A DNA stretch of 64,000 nucleotides, from NCBI GenBank assembly GCA_958510825.1, contig OY294044.1:42063550-42127549 (forward strand), given 5' to 3'. Below are positions 24,269-36,500 of the stretch, one piece after another (position 1 is the first letter of the stretch; each line of letters begins with the position of its first letter). The translations under genes were made by a program, and so were the position numbers. The notes beneath the pieces were generated by a model. The model did no database searches and was not told the DNA's origin. It was given only the letters and a program-made list of their open reading frames with translations. This DNA comes from Brachypterus glaber (Eukaryota > Arthropoda > Insecta > Coleoptera > Kateretidae).

Positions 24269-24278
24269 TTTATTTATT
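24269..24278 (-). terminator. Candidate polyadenylation signal of pdm3
   Basis: On the minus strand AATAAATAAA lies about 180 nt beyond the stop codon. The position is plausible, but AT richness makes chance occurrence likely, and a longer 3' UTR is possible. Confidence 0.3.
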
Positions 24279-24454
24279 CTGTACAATTGACTCTTATGAC
24301 TTGGTACAGCATAAGCACAGTTTTGTTTATTGTGTCAATACACATTCCAGAGAAACACATTGTGGTTGTCTCATTTTTAAAGTAAAGCTAAATGAAAAGA
24401 AAAGTTTTTTAAGAAAATTAGTGGGTAATTCAGTGATTAGTAATCACAGACTTA

Positions 24455-24579
24455 TTATACCATTCCTTTTGACATCATTCGAACGGTGTTTTTTAAAGCC
24501 TGGCGTTTGTTGCAGAACCATATTCTGATAACCTCCCTTTCATAGCCAAGCTGATGCGCCAACCCAGTTATTTCTGTAC
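24455..24579 (-). CDS. pdm3: pdm3 exon 10 (terminal): end of homeodomain
   Basis: The acceptor ttaaattttag precedes 24579. The exon completes a split Gly codon and encodes TEITGLAHQLGYEREVIRIW and then FCNKRQALKNTVRMMSKGMV before TAA at 24457-24455. It carries homeodomain helices 2-3, including DNA-recognition helix 3. The KNTVRMMSKGMV tail extends only about ten residues past the homeodomain. Confidence 0.93.
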
Positions 24580-27500
24580 CTAAAATTTAAATAAGTATGT
24601 AGAGCAAATAAAACATCAAAACTGGTGATAAAATATAAATATAAAATATATTTTATGGTTTTAACGGCTATACTACAAAAGCCTTTAAAACCTACTAAAT
24701 ATAATGAAACTTAAAAAATCACAATTTTATATTAATGCCCGGGCATCTATTTTAGTCTGGGCGCCCAGACTAAAATATTTTGATAAACATAGGTGCTACG
24801 GTTATTACGATTATTATTATGATTTTGCTTTAATCTAAAAGTGTAACTATTTTTCAGAATTATTTTTACTTTAATTAACTTTTTATGCTAAACCAATTTG
24901 TGAAACAGAATTAAAAATGAGAACTAGTTCAAAAACTTAGTTAATTTGGTTACTTAGACAGATGTCAAAAAATCAAGGAGTCCATAATAAAGTTGGCTAA
25001 CTTACCTGATGGATGAGTGTTCCTCTCAAAATGGGCATTGAGGAGTTCGAGAGCTTGCGGTGTGAATGATGTTCTTCGTTTCCTCTTTTTTGATGGTTCA
25101 ATTCCAATAAAGTCGGTCAAATGGTTTTGACCACACTTGTATCTGGAAAGAGAAAAACTTTAAAGGATTATTATAAGAGACAAAAACAGTTATAAACAGT
25201 ATTTTATATTTTCCATTTTTAAAACGAATTAAAGTTGCGGGAATATTTATGCGAAAAAGGAATTTTATTTTAAATTATTTAGTTATAATATTCATTTAAT
25301 TAAACAAAAAAGTATTTTTTTAAACAAAACAGTTAAATTCTATATGGCAGCCATATCCTTTAAACTGATTTTAGCCAAATCAGTTTGAAAGTTAATATCT
25401 GTTAAGATTGAAGAAAAAATGGATACAGCCCTGTTTCCTCCTGAGGAAACGGTTAAAATTCGTGTAGGCTCGGGAAGAAGGAAGTGAAAATTTACTTAAT
25501 TATTTAAGAGAATACCCTTTACAAGACGCGGTGCAGGCTATAAACGATAAAAATTTTGCTGGGTCGAAAACCACCGCCCGCCGCCGCATCGATTATTCCA
25601 ATATTGGAAATTTTTATGCATCAAAAAAACCTTTTTTAAACGAAAACCATAATTTTCATAAATTATATATTTAGTTACTAAGGATATCAAAGTTTTATTT
25701 CCCATAAGATTTACTAAATGTTGTGTTTAAATGTTATATTCTATTATTTCAGTTTATTATTTATTATATCTGGACCACGGAGGTAAACGACACCATGTCA
25801 CAAAAACCTAATTTTTCAGGAGAGCAAGTTTTCGATTCTTTTTTAACATTAAATGCATGTTCTAGGGGCTCTCCATTCATTTTGTAAAAAAGAAGGGATA
25901 TTAACATAAAAATAACCATATTGGGGAGACTTATTGCTTCTGCAGATCTGGAACCTCTATATTTGCTAGTTTTCTATTTCTTCAAGCTTCATATAACAGC
26001 AGTTACTGTTATTTAACATTATTCGCATTCATGCATTATCTGTAATAACTTATTAGAGACTACTAATAAACTTAAAGAAAAACTGACAATATGTCAAATT
26101 ATTCTAACCTCTTTCTTAAAATCTTACTTAAAGTATAAAATAATTAATAAAATTGACATTTTGGCATATTTAAAACTTGCATTTTTTGTGGGTCCAACTG
26201 TATTTGCTTTAAATCGGTGCTTATTCTGAATATATCAAGAAACTTTAAAGAATAAGAGTATTAGGCATCAAAGACTGTTAATATATCTAAAATCATTAAA
26301 AAGGCCACCAAGTTTACTTTTTAGAAGCCTAGCAAACCTCGCATGGAAATCGAGGCTCATATAAATCAAGTGTACATTAATTCTACTTAAGTTTGCTTCT
26401 CACTAAGCAATATCTTTAGTATTTCCATAAAAAGTGTCTCAAACCGTGAATCCCAATAAAAAATGTCATACTGAAACATATTAAAACAGATAGAGACGAT
26501 TCCAAATACGTTTTGAAAAGTAGTTTTAATATGTATTTGGAATCATCTAAAAGTTCTTATTGAAACGTATTAAGTTTCAATAAGACATTTTTTATAGGGA
26601 TGCCTATGGGAAATTATTCTATTCTATTCTAATTTCCTGAAGATTCCAAATAACTTAACTTTATTCATGGTTACAGGACTTTATTATGGAAGTTGGTGGT
26701 CATACTAATGTTCACGGTACCCCTTAATATTATTAAGTTAAAAAAAAATGTGCCCAAAATCTAACAACGGATCCCAGTAGTGGAAGGTCCGGACATTAAA
26801 TAACCACTTTCAGTAAAATCCCAACCGTAGCGCTTTTCGAGAAAAGCTTAACATCTCTTCAGGAGGATTCACGCTTCGTACCATTTACTTTTAGAAATGA
26901 GTTTGCTTTAATCTTATATAATTTTTGCTGCAGAATTCGAAACCCATTGAAAAATTTAGCTAACTCTTTTCTTTTTCTAGAAAAACGCAATTACTTCTGC
27001 ATTTAATGCCATTTTAGAACAACCATATTAAAATAGTTTTTTAACCTAACGCTCTTTTGGCGAGCCTAAAATTCAGCTTTACGCTTCTTCTTTAAAATCG
27101 TAAAAGTTCAAAGCATAATATGTGTATATATTGCACTTTCAGACCCTTTAATTAAACCATAGTTTCAGATATTTATGCTTAACTTTGTAGACTTTTGTGC
27201 TATCCGTCAAATTTTGATTATAGTGTCAAATTTAGCAGAATCGTGGAGATTAAATGCAGCGGTCCCAAAACCAAAATTTAATACATTATACTTTACTAAA
27301 AGTACAAAAATACTTTTTGTGGTAAAATTTCGTTTAGTCAGACTTAAACAGATATTTTTTTTTCTAGATAATCAATAAAAAATAAATGGGTTTATTATTA
27401 TATGATTGGGTGAACGGTTTGATCCTGGGTTATAACAGATAAACATTATTCTGTAAATGGTCTTAATCATCTTGGGAAACCTAAAAATGAAAATACCCGT

Positions 27501-30500
27501 CGTTTTTATGATTTTGGTTTTTTACACGATCTCAAATAACGCTTCTCCTTCTATAATATACTTTATTTTTTACGTTCTTTTATTGAAGATTGAAAAATTT
27601 GATAACCCCCCCCCCCTCCCATTAGCAAATCCTGCGCACGGCCCTGATATCGCCTATATCACTTGCGTGATAATTCTTTTGATTTTTGCCTGTCGTTAAA
27701 ATCGACCCAGTAGTTTAGGCTATAGAAGGTACTAAATAAATATGCATGCATAAATACAAATATATAAAAAACATAGCCCTCAGTTCACCTTGCCATAGTT
27801 CAGTAAAAATAATTAAAATCAAATACAAATTGTTTTGAAATTTAATTATAGATCCAGTTCATAAAATAAAAAAAAAACACTTAGAAATTAAAATTATAAA
27901 GCAACATAATTATTTTTAAACAATGTAAAAATGGCATTTTTCCTTAGTTTAAACATAACGTTTTTTTATAAAACCTTAATAAGAACTGATGACTTATTGA
28001 GAACCGCTGTCAGAAAAAATAACATTTCTAATAACACTAGTCTACACATTTAGGCTTAAGCATCTCTAAATATCTTTTTTTAAATGGGTCAGCAGGTACA
28101 AAACATAAATATATTATGTTTTATAATTTTACAATTTTAAAGTATAAGAATAAAGCTTTATTCTTAGCTTGCTAAAAAACCGTTAGACTAAAAGACTGTT
28201 TTAATATGGTCGTTCTAAAATAGCATTAAATGCATAAGTAATTGCGTTTTTATAGAAAATGCAAATAGTTAGCAAAATTTTACAAGTGGATTCGAATTCT
28301 GCAGCAAAAATTATATAAGATTAAAGTAAACTCATTTCTAAAAATAAATGGTACGAAGCGTGAATCCTCCTGAAGAGATGTTAAGCCTTTTCTCCAAAAG
28401 CGCTACGGTTGGGATTTTACTGAAAGTGGTTATTTAATGTTCAGACCTTCCACTACTAGGATCCGATGTTAGATTTTGGGCACATTTTTTTGTAACTTAA
28501 TAATATTGAGGGGTACCGTGTGTTATGGCTCAGTGCAATTGATAAATAAAATAATCTTTAATAATAAATACCTTTCTTCGGCCTCTTTCATCCACCTTTC
28601 AAGAACTGGTTTTATTTTCTGAGCACTTTTTGGTGTGATGTCCAATTTTTCGAACCTAAACAAAAAAAAAATATAAAAAATGTTTTTACTTTTAAGACAG
28701 TGTCATGCATGTTATCAAATAATTTAATATAAATTAAAAACTTAACGCCATCTTCTTTTCTTTGTTTTAGTAACAGGCACAGGACACTAGCATAGTATGA
28801 AAAATATAACATTTTTAAAATTTTGGTTGTAAAATTTAGATGCCAGTGCCCTGGCGCAGAATATTCAAAATAACAAAAAATATAAATTATAATAATTCAT
28901 TAATTAATTTAAATATAGGGAAATACTTAAGGGGTTCTAACATACATTGCTTGCTGTTGTGATGACAGTTGCGCTGCCGCGAACATCTGTGACGCCAGGG
29001 CACTGAGAACAAACCAAAAATTACTTACGTGCCTTAAATGGAGGTAGTTAAGCAGAATAAATTCAACCCAAAAATTTCCAAAAATGAGTTTTTAATCTAA
29101 AATGAGATTTTTTTATAGAGTAATAAGTTTAAGTGGTTTCGCTGTATTCTACGTCAAATATAGTTGATTCCATCCTACTATCTTATTTTCTTATCAAAAA
29201 ATTAGAAACATTATGGGCTTTTAAAGATCCTTTAATGTTTTAATTATTTGGATAAGTCTGATGTTTTGTATTTTTCTAATATATTTTATGTATTTGTATT
29301 TATCAAACCTCTCTTCCATTAATAGGGTTTGCAGTTTTTCCAAATCATTAAATTTAGATTTTTTTGTTAACTTTTTAAAAAAAATAAATGAGTATTTATA
29401 TTTGTATTTATTTTTACTTTTGTGATATGTATTTGTATTTAAATTGAAATTACCGTAACAGATTTATATTCTAATCTATTCTATTCTAGCTTCTTTTTTT
29501 AAGCTTAATTCTAAAATAACTTGAGACATAGAAAATGTCGAACCTACAATATTCTTAATACATTACTTTAGAAATTTAAACTTAACTAAATATTATTACA
29601 GAACATTAATACAACTTACTTAAGTGCAATATAAAGTCACTCATTATTTTTTATAAATGGGCATTTCTACTTAAAATTTTCAATAATTTCGATTTGTAGG
29701 TTGCACGTATCCTGCTTAACTACTACTATATATCCAAATTAGCTACCAGGTACAAGAAACATTTCAAAAAGCGCACATTATATATTTTTTAAATTAGAGG
29801 ATAAAAAATATACCAGATCAAAAATTGCACACGTATGCATTGTACTATGGTCTGTTTCATTAAGCGAGAGAGTAAATTAAAAATCGCCCAGTGAATATTT
29901 TCAAAACATATTCCAATATTGGATGTGCGAATACACTACGTAGTTTATTTTATAAAACATAACTAGATTCTATACACAAACATATACTATTCAAACCTGT
30001 TGTAAAAATATTTACTGTGCGATTTTTAATTTACTCTCTTGCTTGATGAAACAGACCATAATATACCATTTACTAGTTCAGCGGCGACTATATTTAAAAG
30101 TACACAAAACTTTTAAGGGATGACACTACTGGCAGACTGACTATAGAAATTCATTATTTTACGCAATTCTACATATGACATTAGAATTCTATAGCCCACG
30201 AAGTCCACCTGCCAGTAGTGTCATTTCGTAATTTTTTTGTGGACTTTTAAGTATAGCCTTCGTTAAACTCATAAATCGACATTTCTTTACTGAATGAATA
30301 TACTTTGAGTACGGCTGTCTGAAACAATATTTTACAGTGTACAACCGATAAATATGTAAGCAGAAATACATATGCTAATACGTTTAATTAAATTGTAAGT
30401 TTAAACACGTTACCTAACTGTATAAAGTAAAATCTATTGTATATTCAGTTTGCTATAGATATTAAAACCAAACCACTTAAATACTTCAGTTACTGAAGTT

Positions 30501-33500
30501 CAGTAGTATATCTATGGTTTTAAACACAATACTGAATTAGATGAAAACCAATTGTTAATTTTTTTCCTTATTATGTTTTTTTTTTGCTAATATAAAGGCT
30601 AGTTATAGAAATTCTCAATCCTTAAAACGTTGACTACGTCACCCAAAAAAACAGTTTTTCTTTCAGTGCGAAGTAAGTAAGTAGCGATATCGCTATACAA
30701 ACTATCAACCGGTGCTACCTGATTTTGTTCTTTTTTTTTAACAAACGTTCAAAAACTATTGCAGGATCTGTAAATGCACCGATATCGCAGTCAACGTGTT
30801 AAAAGGATTTTAAGAAATTATAAGCTTTGTGTTGGGGCGACTCGTCGCTACGTCAATTTTCTAATTTTTAGAACAACTAACATTCTTTTTTGCCTAATGC
30901 ATATTGTATCTAAATGTATATTTTCTTATCATTTTATTGCCTAAATAAATTTTTGAATAATTCTTTTGTACACTAAACAAAAAATTATCCAATTTAATTT
31001 TTACCTAATTCATTTATTTAACTAAATTTTCTTTCTTCTAAAAGTATTTTTTTCAATCTTTTACTTTAAACTAATTTTTAAATATTTAAATAAAAGCTGC
31101 CAAGAGATGGCGCAAGCGTCGCATTATTTTTATTGTTTACCTGTATTGAATTTATGATTTGTGTTTAAAATATTTAAGTAAACAATGAAAATGTTAATTA
31201 CTTAAATATTTTAAACACAAATCATAAATTCAATACAGGTAAACCACAACAAGCTGTCATCTTATTTAGGCAGTCAAAAATAAAATTAGGAAAAATTTTG
31301 AAATATATTAATTTACTATTAGATGAAAAGAAATATTGGAAAATTTAAAGGTTAGTTAAAATAAAAATTAGTAAAAATATAATTAGAAAAAATAATGAAT
31401 AGGAAATATACTATTTAGACAAAAAATATTTAGGTAAAAAGTAACTTTTTTAAAAAAAAGATCATTTTTTTGTTTAGTGTACAAACAAATTATTTAAAAA
31501 TTGAATTAGGCAATAAATTGATTATATGATTATAGATTTAGATACAATATGCATTAGGTAAAGAAGAATGTTAGTTGTTCTAAAAATTAGAAAATTGACG
31601 TCGCCCCATTCTGTTGATCAACTTAATCATTGTAATACAAATAAAAACTCATGTGAGTTATTTTTTTTGTATTAAATTATAGAAAGGTGGTAACAAAAGT
31701 ATGTTTTAAAAACATTTTCTACCATTTATATTTTTTAAATTAAACGTGTTATATTTAAATTTAAAATGGAATTAATAAATTAATTTATAGAATTAATCAT
31801 TAGTCAACCTACTCCTAAATAAAATAAAAATTTAAAAACATTAATTATAATTTGCACTTTTTGAAGCTTACTATTAAAAATAATATGTCAATGTCCTGGC
31901 TAAAAAATATTCGGAATTTAATTTAAAAACCTACAAGATTCTTACCTGCAAATGGCACTTTGACTGTAGGCAGGGCCTTCCGTCACACTTAGGGCCTGGC
32001 CAACTTGTGTTTGTGTTAAACCTAAAGAAAGTCTTCTTAATTTGAACGCTTTTGCAAAATCTTTGATTTCGTCCAAATTAATTCCATCTACTACGTTGCT
32101 ATTTGTTTGATTTATTGTTGGTTGACCTGAAATTAAAAACAATAAAAATTATAAAAAAATATAATAACAAAAACATGTATTTAAAAAGATTGTTTTACAA
32201 TTTTTATTTAATGATACGTGAAAAAAATAATTGCGAAAATTTTAAAATCCATAACCCACCGCCCCAGGGTAAGAAAATTTGTATGATTAGATCTGCAGAT
32301 TCAGTTTAAGAGATCACAAAAATCTTTGTATGCCAATTTTCGTTTGTGTCCCCGTTCCCGGGGATGAGGGATGAGGTTAGAATTGTTTTATTGTCAGATA
32401 TGGTTTTAGTAACGCCAAAACTCGATAATATATTATATTGATATTATCAATTTTTATAAAAATGCCCAGAAAAAATATAAAGGGGATACCCCATTCTCTG
32501 AGGGTTGGGGGTTATTTTTTTATTTATGTATTGTCACCGGAAATTCGTAATTTTTGCCAAATTTATTTTTTCTAGCTTTAGTGTAGTGACTCATTTGCGA
32601 GAGCGTGGTGCAGGGCGTAGATTCTACGTCGTAGATCGTATCAGTTAGGGTACGATTCCCGTAATTTCGGTTCGATTCGTCTAAGGAAACTGTGGATCTC
32701 TGCAGCATAGCATAAAGTAAAGTCACTGCATGTTTTATTGGATTTTTACTATGTGTGTGAAAAATCCATTACAAGATATAACCTATACATGGTGGTCTAT
32801 TTAACATGACAATCTTAATATTTTAACAGGTTGGCTGCCGATCACTCCGTTCGGAGTGCATTGGCTCCCTTGGCTGACGCCGACCATTCCGATCTGAGAG
32901 ATTGTATTTTATCGGCGTTTTTTGTTAGTTGTTTGTATATTTGCGGCATCACAAAAGATGGTTTGTTTTAGCACGTGCTTTTGTTGGTTTTGATTTTACT
33001 TAATATTTAGCAAAACGGAACAATTATTATTTAAAAAATATTTGCGGTGTCAGCCAACGACGTTAAAATTATAAACGGCAGTCATCCTGTTAATGACAGC
33101 TAGATATATCAACAAAAGTTTAAAACAAAAGTTATAAGAGCTTAATGGGAGCTTAATGGGATACAAAATGGTCTATATTTGACATTTTTAGGGGCACAAT
33201 GAAGGTAGGGGGGCAAGGGGAAACATTTTTTCAAATGTAAACGGGGTTGTGTAGTACATAATTTCCACCTGTCCGTCTTTTTGTCTTTTCGTCTGTGCGT
33301 GACGTTTTTGTTAACATTCAAGAACCAAATAAACGACTGTTTCAAATTTGCAACAAAAAAAAAACGAGTTTTATGTAATATAAGAAGAACCCTAGGGTCA
33401 AAACAAAAACAAAAAGATATAGGGAGCATAATGCTTACTAAAACTGTCAAAAATAAAAGGAATCGTCCAATAACCTTTCAGAAAACATTATCCATATCAT

Positions 33501-36500
33501 TTATGAAAAAAATCCTTTTATAAACTAAAAGGTTATAGAGGTCGCTACTTTTAAAAAAATGTTTAAAATAGAAAAAAGTCATATACCTACATATATTTAA
33601 AAAATTTATAGTTAAAATTTACAGAAACATACAAAAATACATTCATAAAATAAAAAAAAATATTTTAAAAATAGAGGGAAGTAATACTTAAGATTTTCAG
33701 AAAACATTACTTTCATATAAAATTTTATTTAAATATTGAAAAAAAAAATAAACCAAAAGTTAGAGAGAGCGCCAAGCGTACATCTTACTTCGAGAATTAT
33801 ATATCTTTACAGCTTGTTTCCTTATTATATCACAGCGCCAGAGCTAGAATAATATTATTATATTATTTTAAAAAAAAATTAAAAATTTTCCTAGACAAAA
33901 AATTCTTGGATATAAATTTGTTTCATGAAAAAATAAGCAACTTTTTTTTTTCAAATGTCCTCTGTCCGTCCGTCCGTCCGTCTGTCTAATGTCACGATTT
34001 TTGTAGATACGATAACTCAAGAACGAATAATCCGATCTTATTGAAATCTTCAGGAAAAAAATAAGTTCTATGAGGGGAAGATCCCCCCAAAAACAAAAAA
34101 GTTATGGGGGTTAAACTTTTAAACACATCGAAAAATGTTGAAAGAAAATTCTGTTTAACGTAATTTTTTCAGGAAAAAATACTTATATTATTTATTATTA
34201 TTATTACTTATTATATAAAAAAAAACTTAAAAATTTTGAGTTTTTTAAAAAACTTTTGTTTTCGTTTATTGCAAAAAGAAAATTTTATAAAAAAAAAAAT
34301 AAAAAATAAAAAATAAGGTTTTTTGAAAACTTTTTTTTTGAAAAAAAAAATTTTTTTTTTCAATAATTTTTCGGTTTTCAAAAAAAAATAAAAAAAAATA
34401 TTTTTTTTTATTTTTTTTTTACTGTGAATAATATATAATGGAATGCGTAGCATTACACATCTTCACGGCTTGTTTTTGATTAAATGAAAAATAGTTTTTG
34501 TATTTAGCGATTGACAGTTAAGAGCAAATATACAATCTAAATGCATAATGTACATGATAGAAAAGATTTATAAAAAAATGTATGTTTATAAATCATAATT
34601 TTTGTAATGCCTACCTTGTATAATTAAGTTTACTTGTATTTTAGCCAAAGGTAGTTTAAAAAGATCGTTAAAATGTCTTACCAGTAATTACAATTAATAA
34701 TTATTCAAGTGATTAAACGTCCCTATATAATTATGAAGCTGTAATGTTGTGCTACTGCTTCGTATATCATTGCACACATAATTAGTAGCACTAGCTAGTA
34801 GGATAGTTGCATAGTAGGAGAAGTAAGGATGCGAAGGCTGTATACAGCCTGTCTGGCTTATAAACCAGGCAGCTAGGCTACTATGGCCACTTTTTTCAGC
34901 CAGATAGGGATAATGGCATAGCTCAGGGTTGAAAAATGTATTAAGATTAGCAACAAGGCCGGTATAGTCCTTTTTCTCGACCCTGAGTTTTCCCGACCAT
35001 GCCACTATCCTACCACCTCGAGGAACCAATCAGAGTAGGAAGCTAAACTCTTCTCTTTGAAGCGTTGAGACCCCAAAGATGTCTCTCCCACCTTTGTCTA
35101 GTGAGCCGCTCGCGAGCCTCGCACACATACACACATGTTTACTATTTTATTCACAATCATTTAGAAATAAGCTAATTACATACATACGTAAATGCTCGAA
35201 AATCAATTATTGTTAACTTCTATTAGGTACCTAAAAAGTTTGAAATACCAAGTTTCTATCGGGAACTGTCTTGTGACTAACTTTACTTCACTTCACTTCA
35301 TATATGTCAAAAACTTAAATGTATTAAAATGCTATGAAAAAAATGTTTTACTTGTTTTTTTTTTCATATCACCAGATACGCATTTAAATTGCAATATTTT
35401 TTGTATTTATAAAATATACCGCTGGTAATTTAAAGAAGTAAATACATAAGGTTATATTTATACTTTCTTAGACAAATATTTATTACTTATGTCAAATGGA
35501 TTTATATTCATTATATTCACCTATATGTTTTAAAATTGTTAATATTAAAAAAAAATATTTTTTATTTTATTTTCGTGGAGAGCGCCATCTATTATAGATG
35601 TATAATACATGCATTGATAAAGTAAAATTGTGTAACTAATGTCACCAGTGTTTATAAATTTAAAGCTGGTCAGTTTTTTCGTAGAACATAAAATATACAA
35701 TTGTTAATAAAATAGGTAAAAATTGTGAATAAAATAGTAAACAAACCTCGGCGGAAAATGAAATGAAACATTTTCCACCTCAGTATGTAATATACTATTA
35801 TCCGTCTCTATAATATATTATAGCTATAATATAACTGCAACGTTTTCAAGTTATTACAGCAATTTTACTTAAACTTTAGATACTAACTCGTTAACGGCTT
35901 CTCAAAAAAAGAAGGAAAATAATATAGCTTATTAAGTAGGTCTTTGTATTTTTTCTGCTGATTACAAACTCGTATTGCTCTTTACACTGTCTCTTACTTC
36001 TAGTATAATTTTAATTTCAATTTTGAATATTTTCAACAGGTTCCAGTTAGGGCAAAAAACATTATCTCAAAAAGCTGTTTTTGTATTTTTGACTGCGTGA
36101 GTTGGCCGTACCAAAATTAAAAATTTTAGGTACGCTTTACTCACAAGTAGAGTTCCTGCCAAGTGCAGTACTGTGATGCTTCTAGATGAGCATCTAGTAA
36201 AATTGTTAGACGCAACATACACAGGACTAGATTTTTAGCTTTAGCGTTAATTTAGGTACAATTAAGCAACAATTCCAATTTAACCATTCTTCAATAAAAA
36301 ACAAAGAGTATAATAATTACTGAAATATTTCTTAATAGTCCAGTCAAATAATAAATGTAAAGTGCAATAAATGTACACTAGCTGATATTTTAATGGGTAG
36401 TTGCCTAAGGGGTGTCCTCTATCTTGAATGTTAGGGGTGGGTTGCTTAATATGCATCTTGCGATAAAAATGCATATAACCAATTTTGTTAAGGAGGAAAT

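Larger units (their letters stand above)
25143..28571 (-). other. pdm3 intron 8, hosts two elements
   Basis: Contains a 150-bp MITE (26451-26600), the 1808-bp CAC-ended element (26713-28520) and a possible plus-strand coding relic (25418-25674). The CAC element ends only 51 bp from the exon 8 donor. Confidence 0.6.
28656..31945 (-). other. pdm3 intron 7, rich in MITEs
   Basis: Contains MITEs at 29848-30058, 30121-30223 and 30622-30802, and a 776-bp fold-back at 30833-31608. The remainder is AT-rich without recognisable genes. Confidence 0.6.

Noticed and set aside
34694..35029. 111-codon minus-strand frame in pdm3 intron 6
   Set aside because: It begins at TTG with no ATG, ends before the nearest donor-like site, and resembles no known protein. 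Kept only as part of a unique block.
36280..36474. Short frames in the arms of the TAGTCCAGTC fold-back (also 36812-37012, 59790-59972, 60227-60541)
   Set aside because: They are not kept between the two copies of the element and have no ATG context or protein family.
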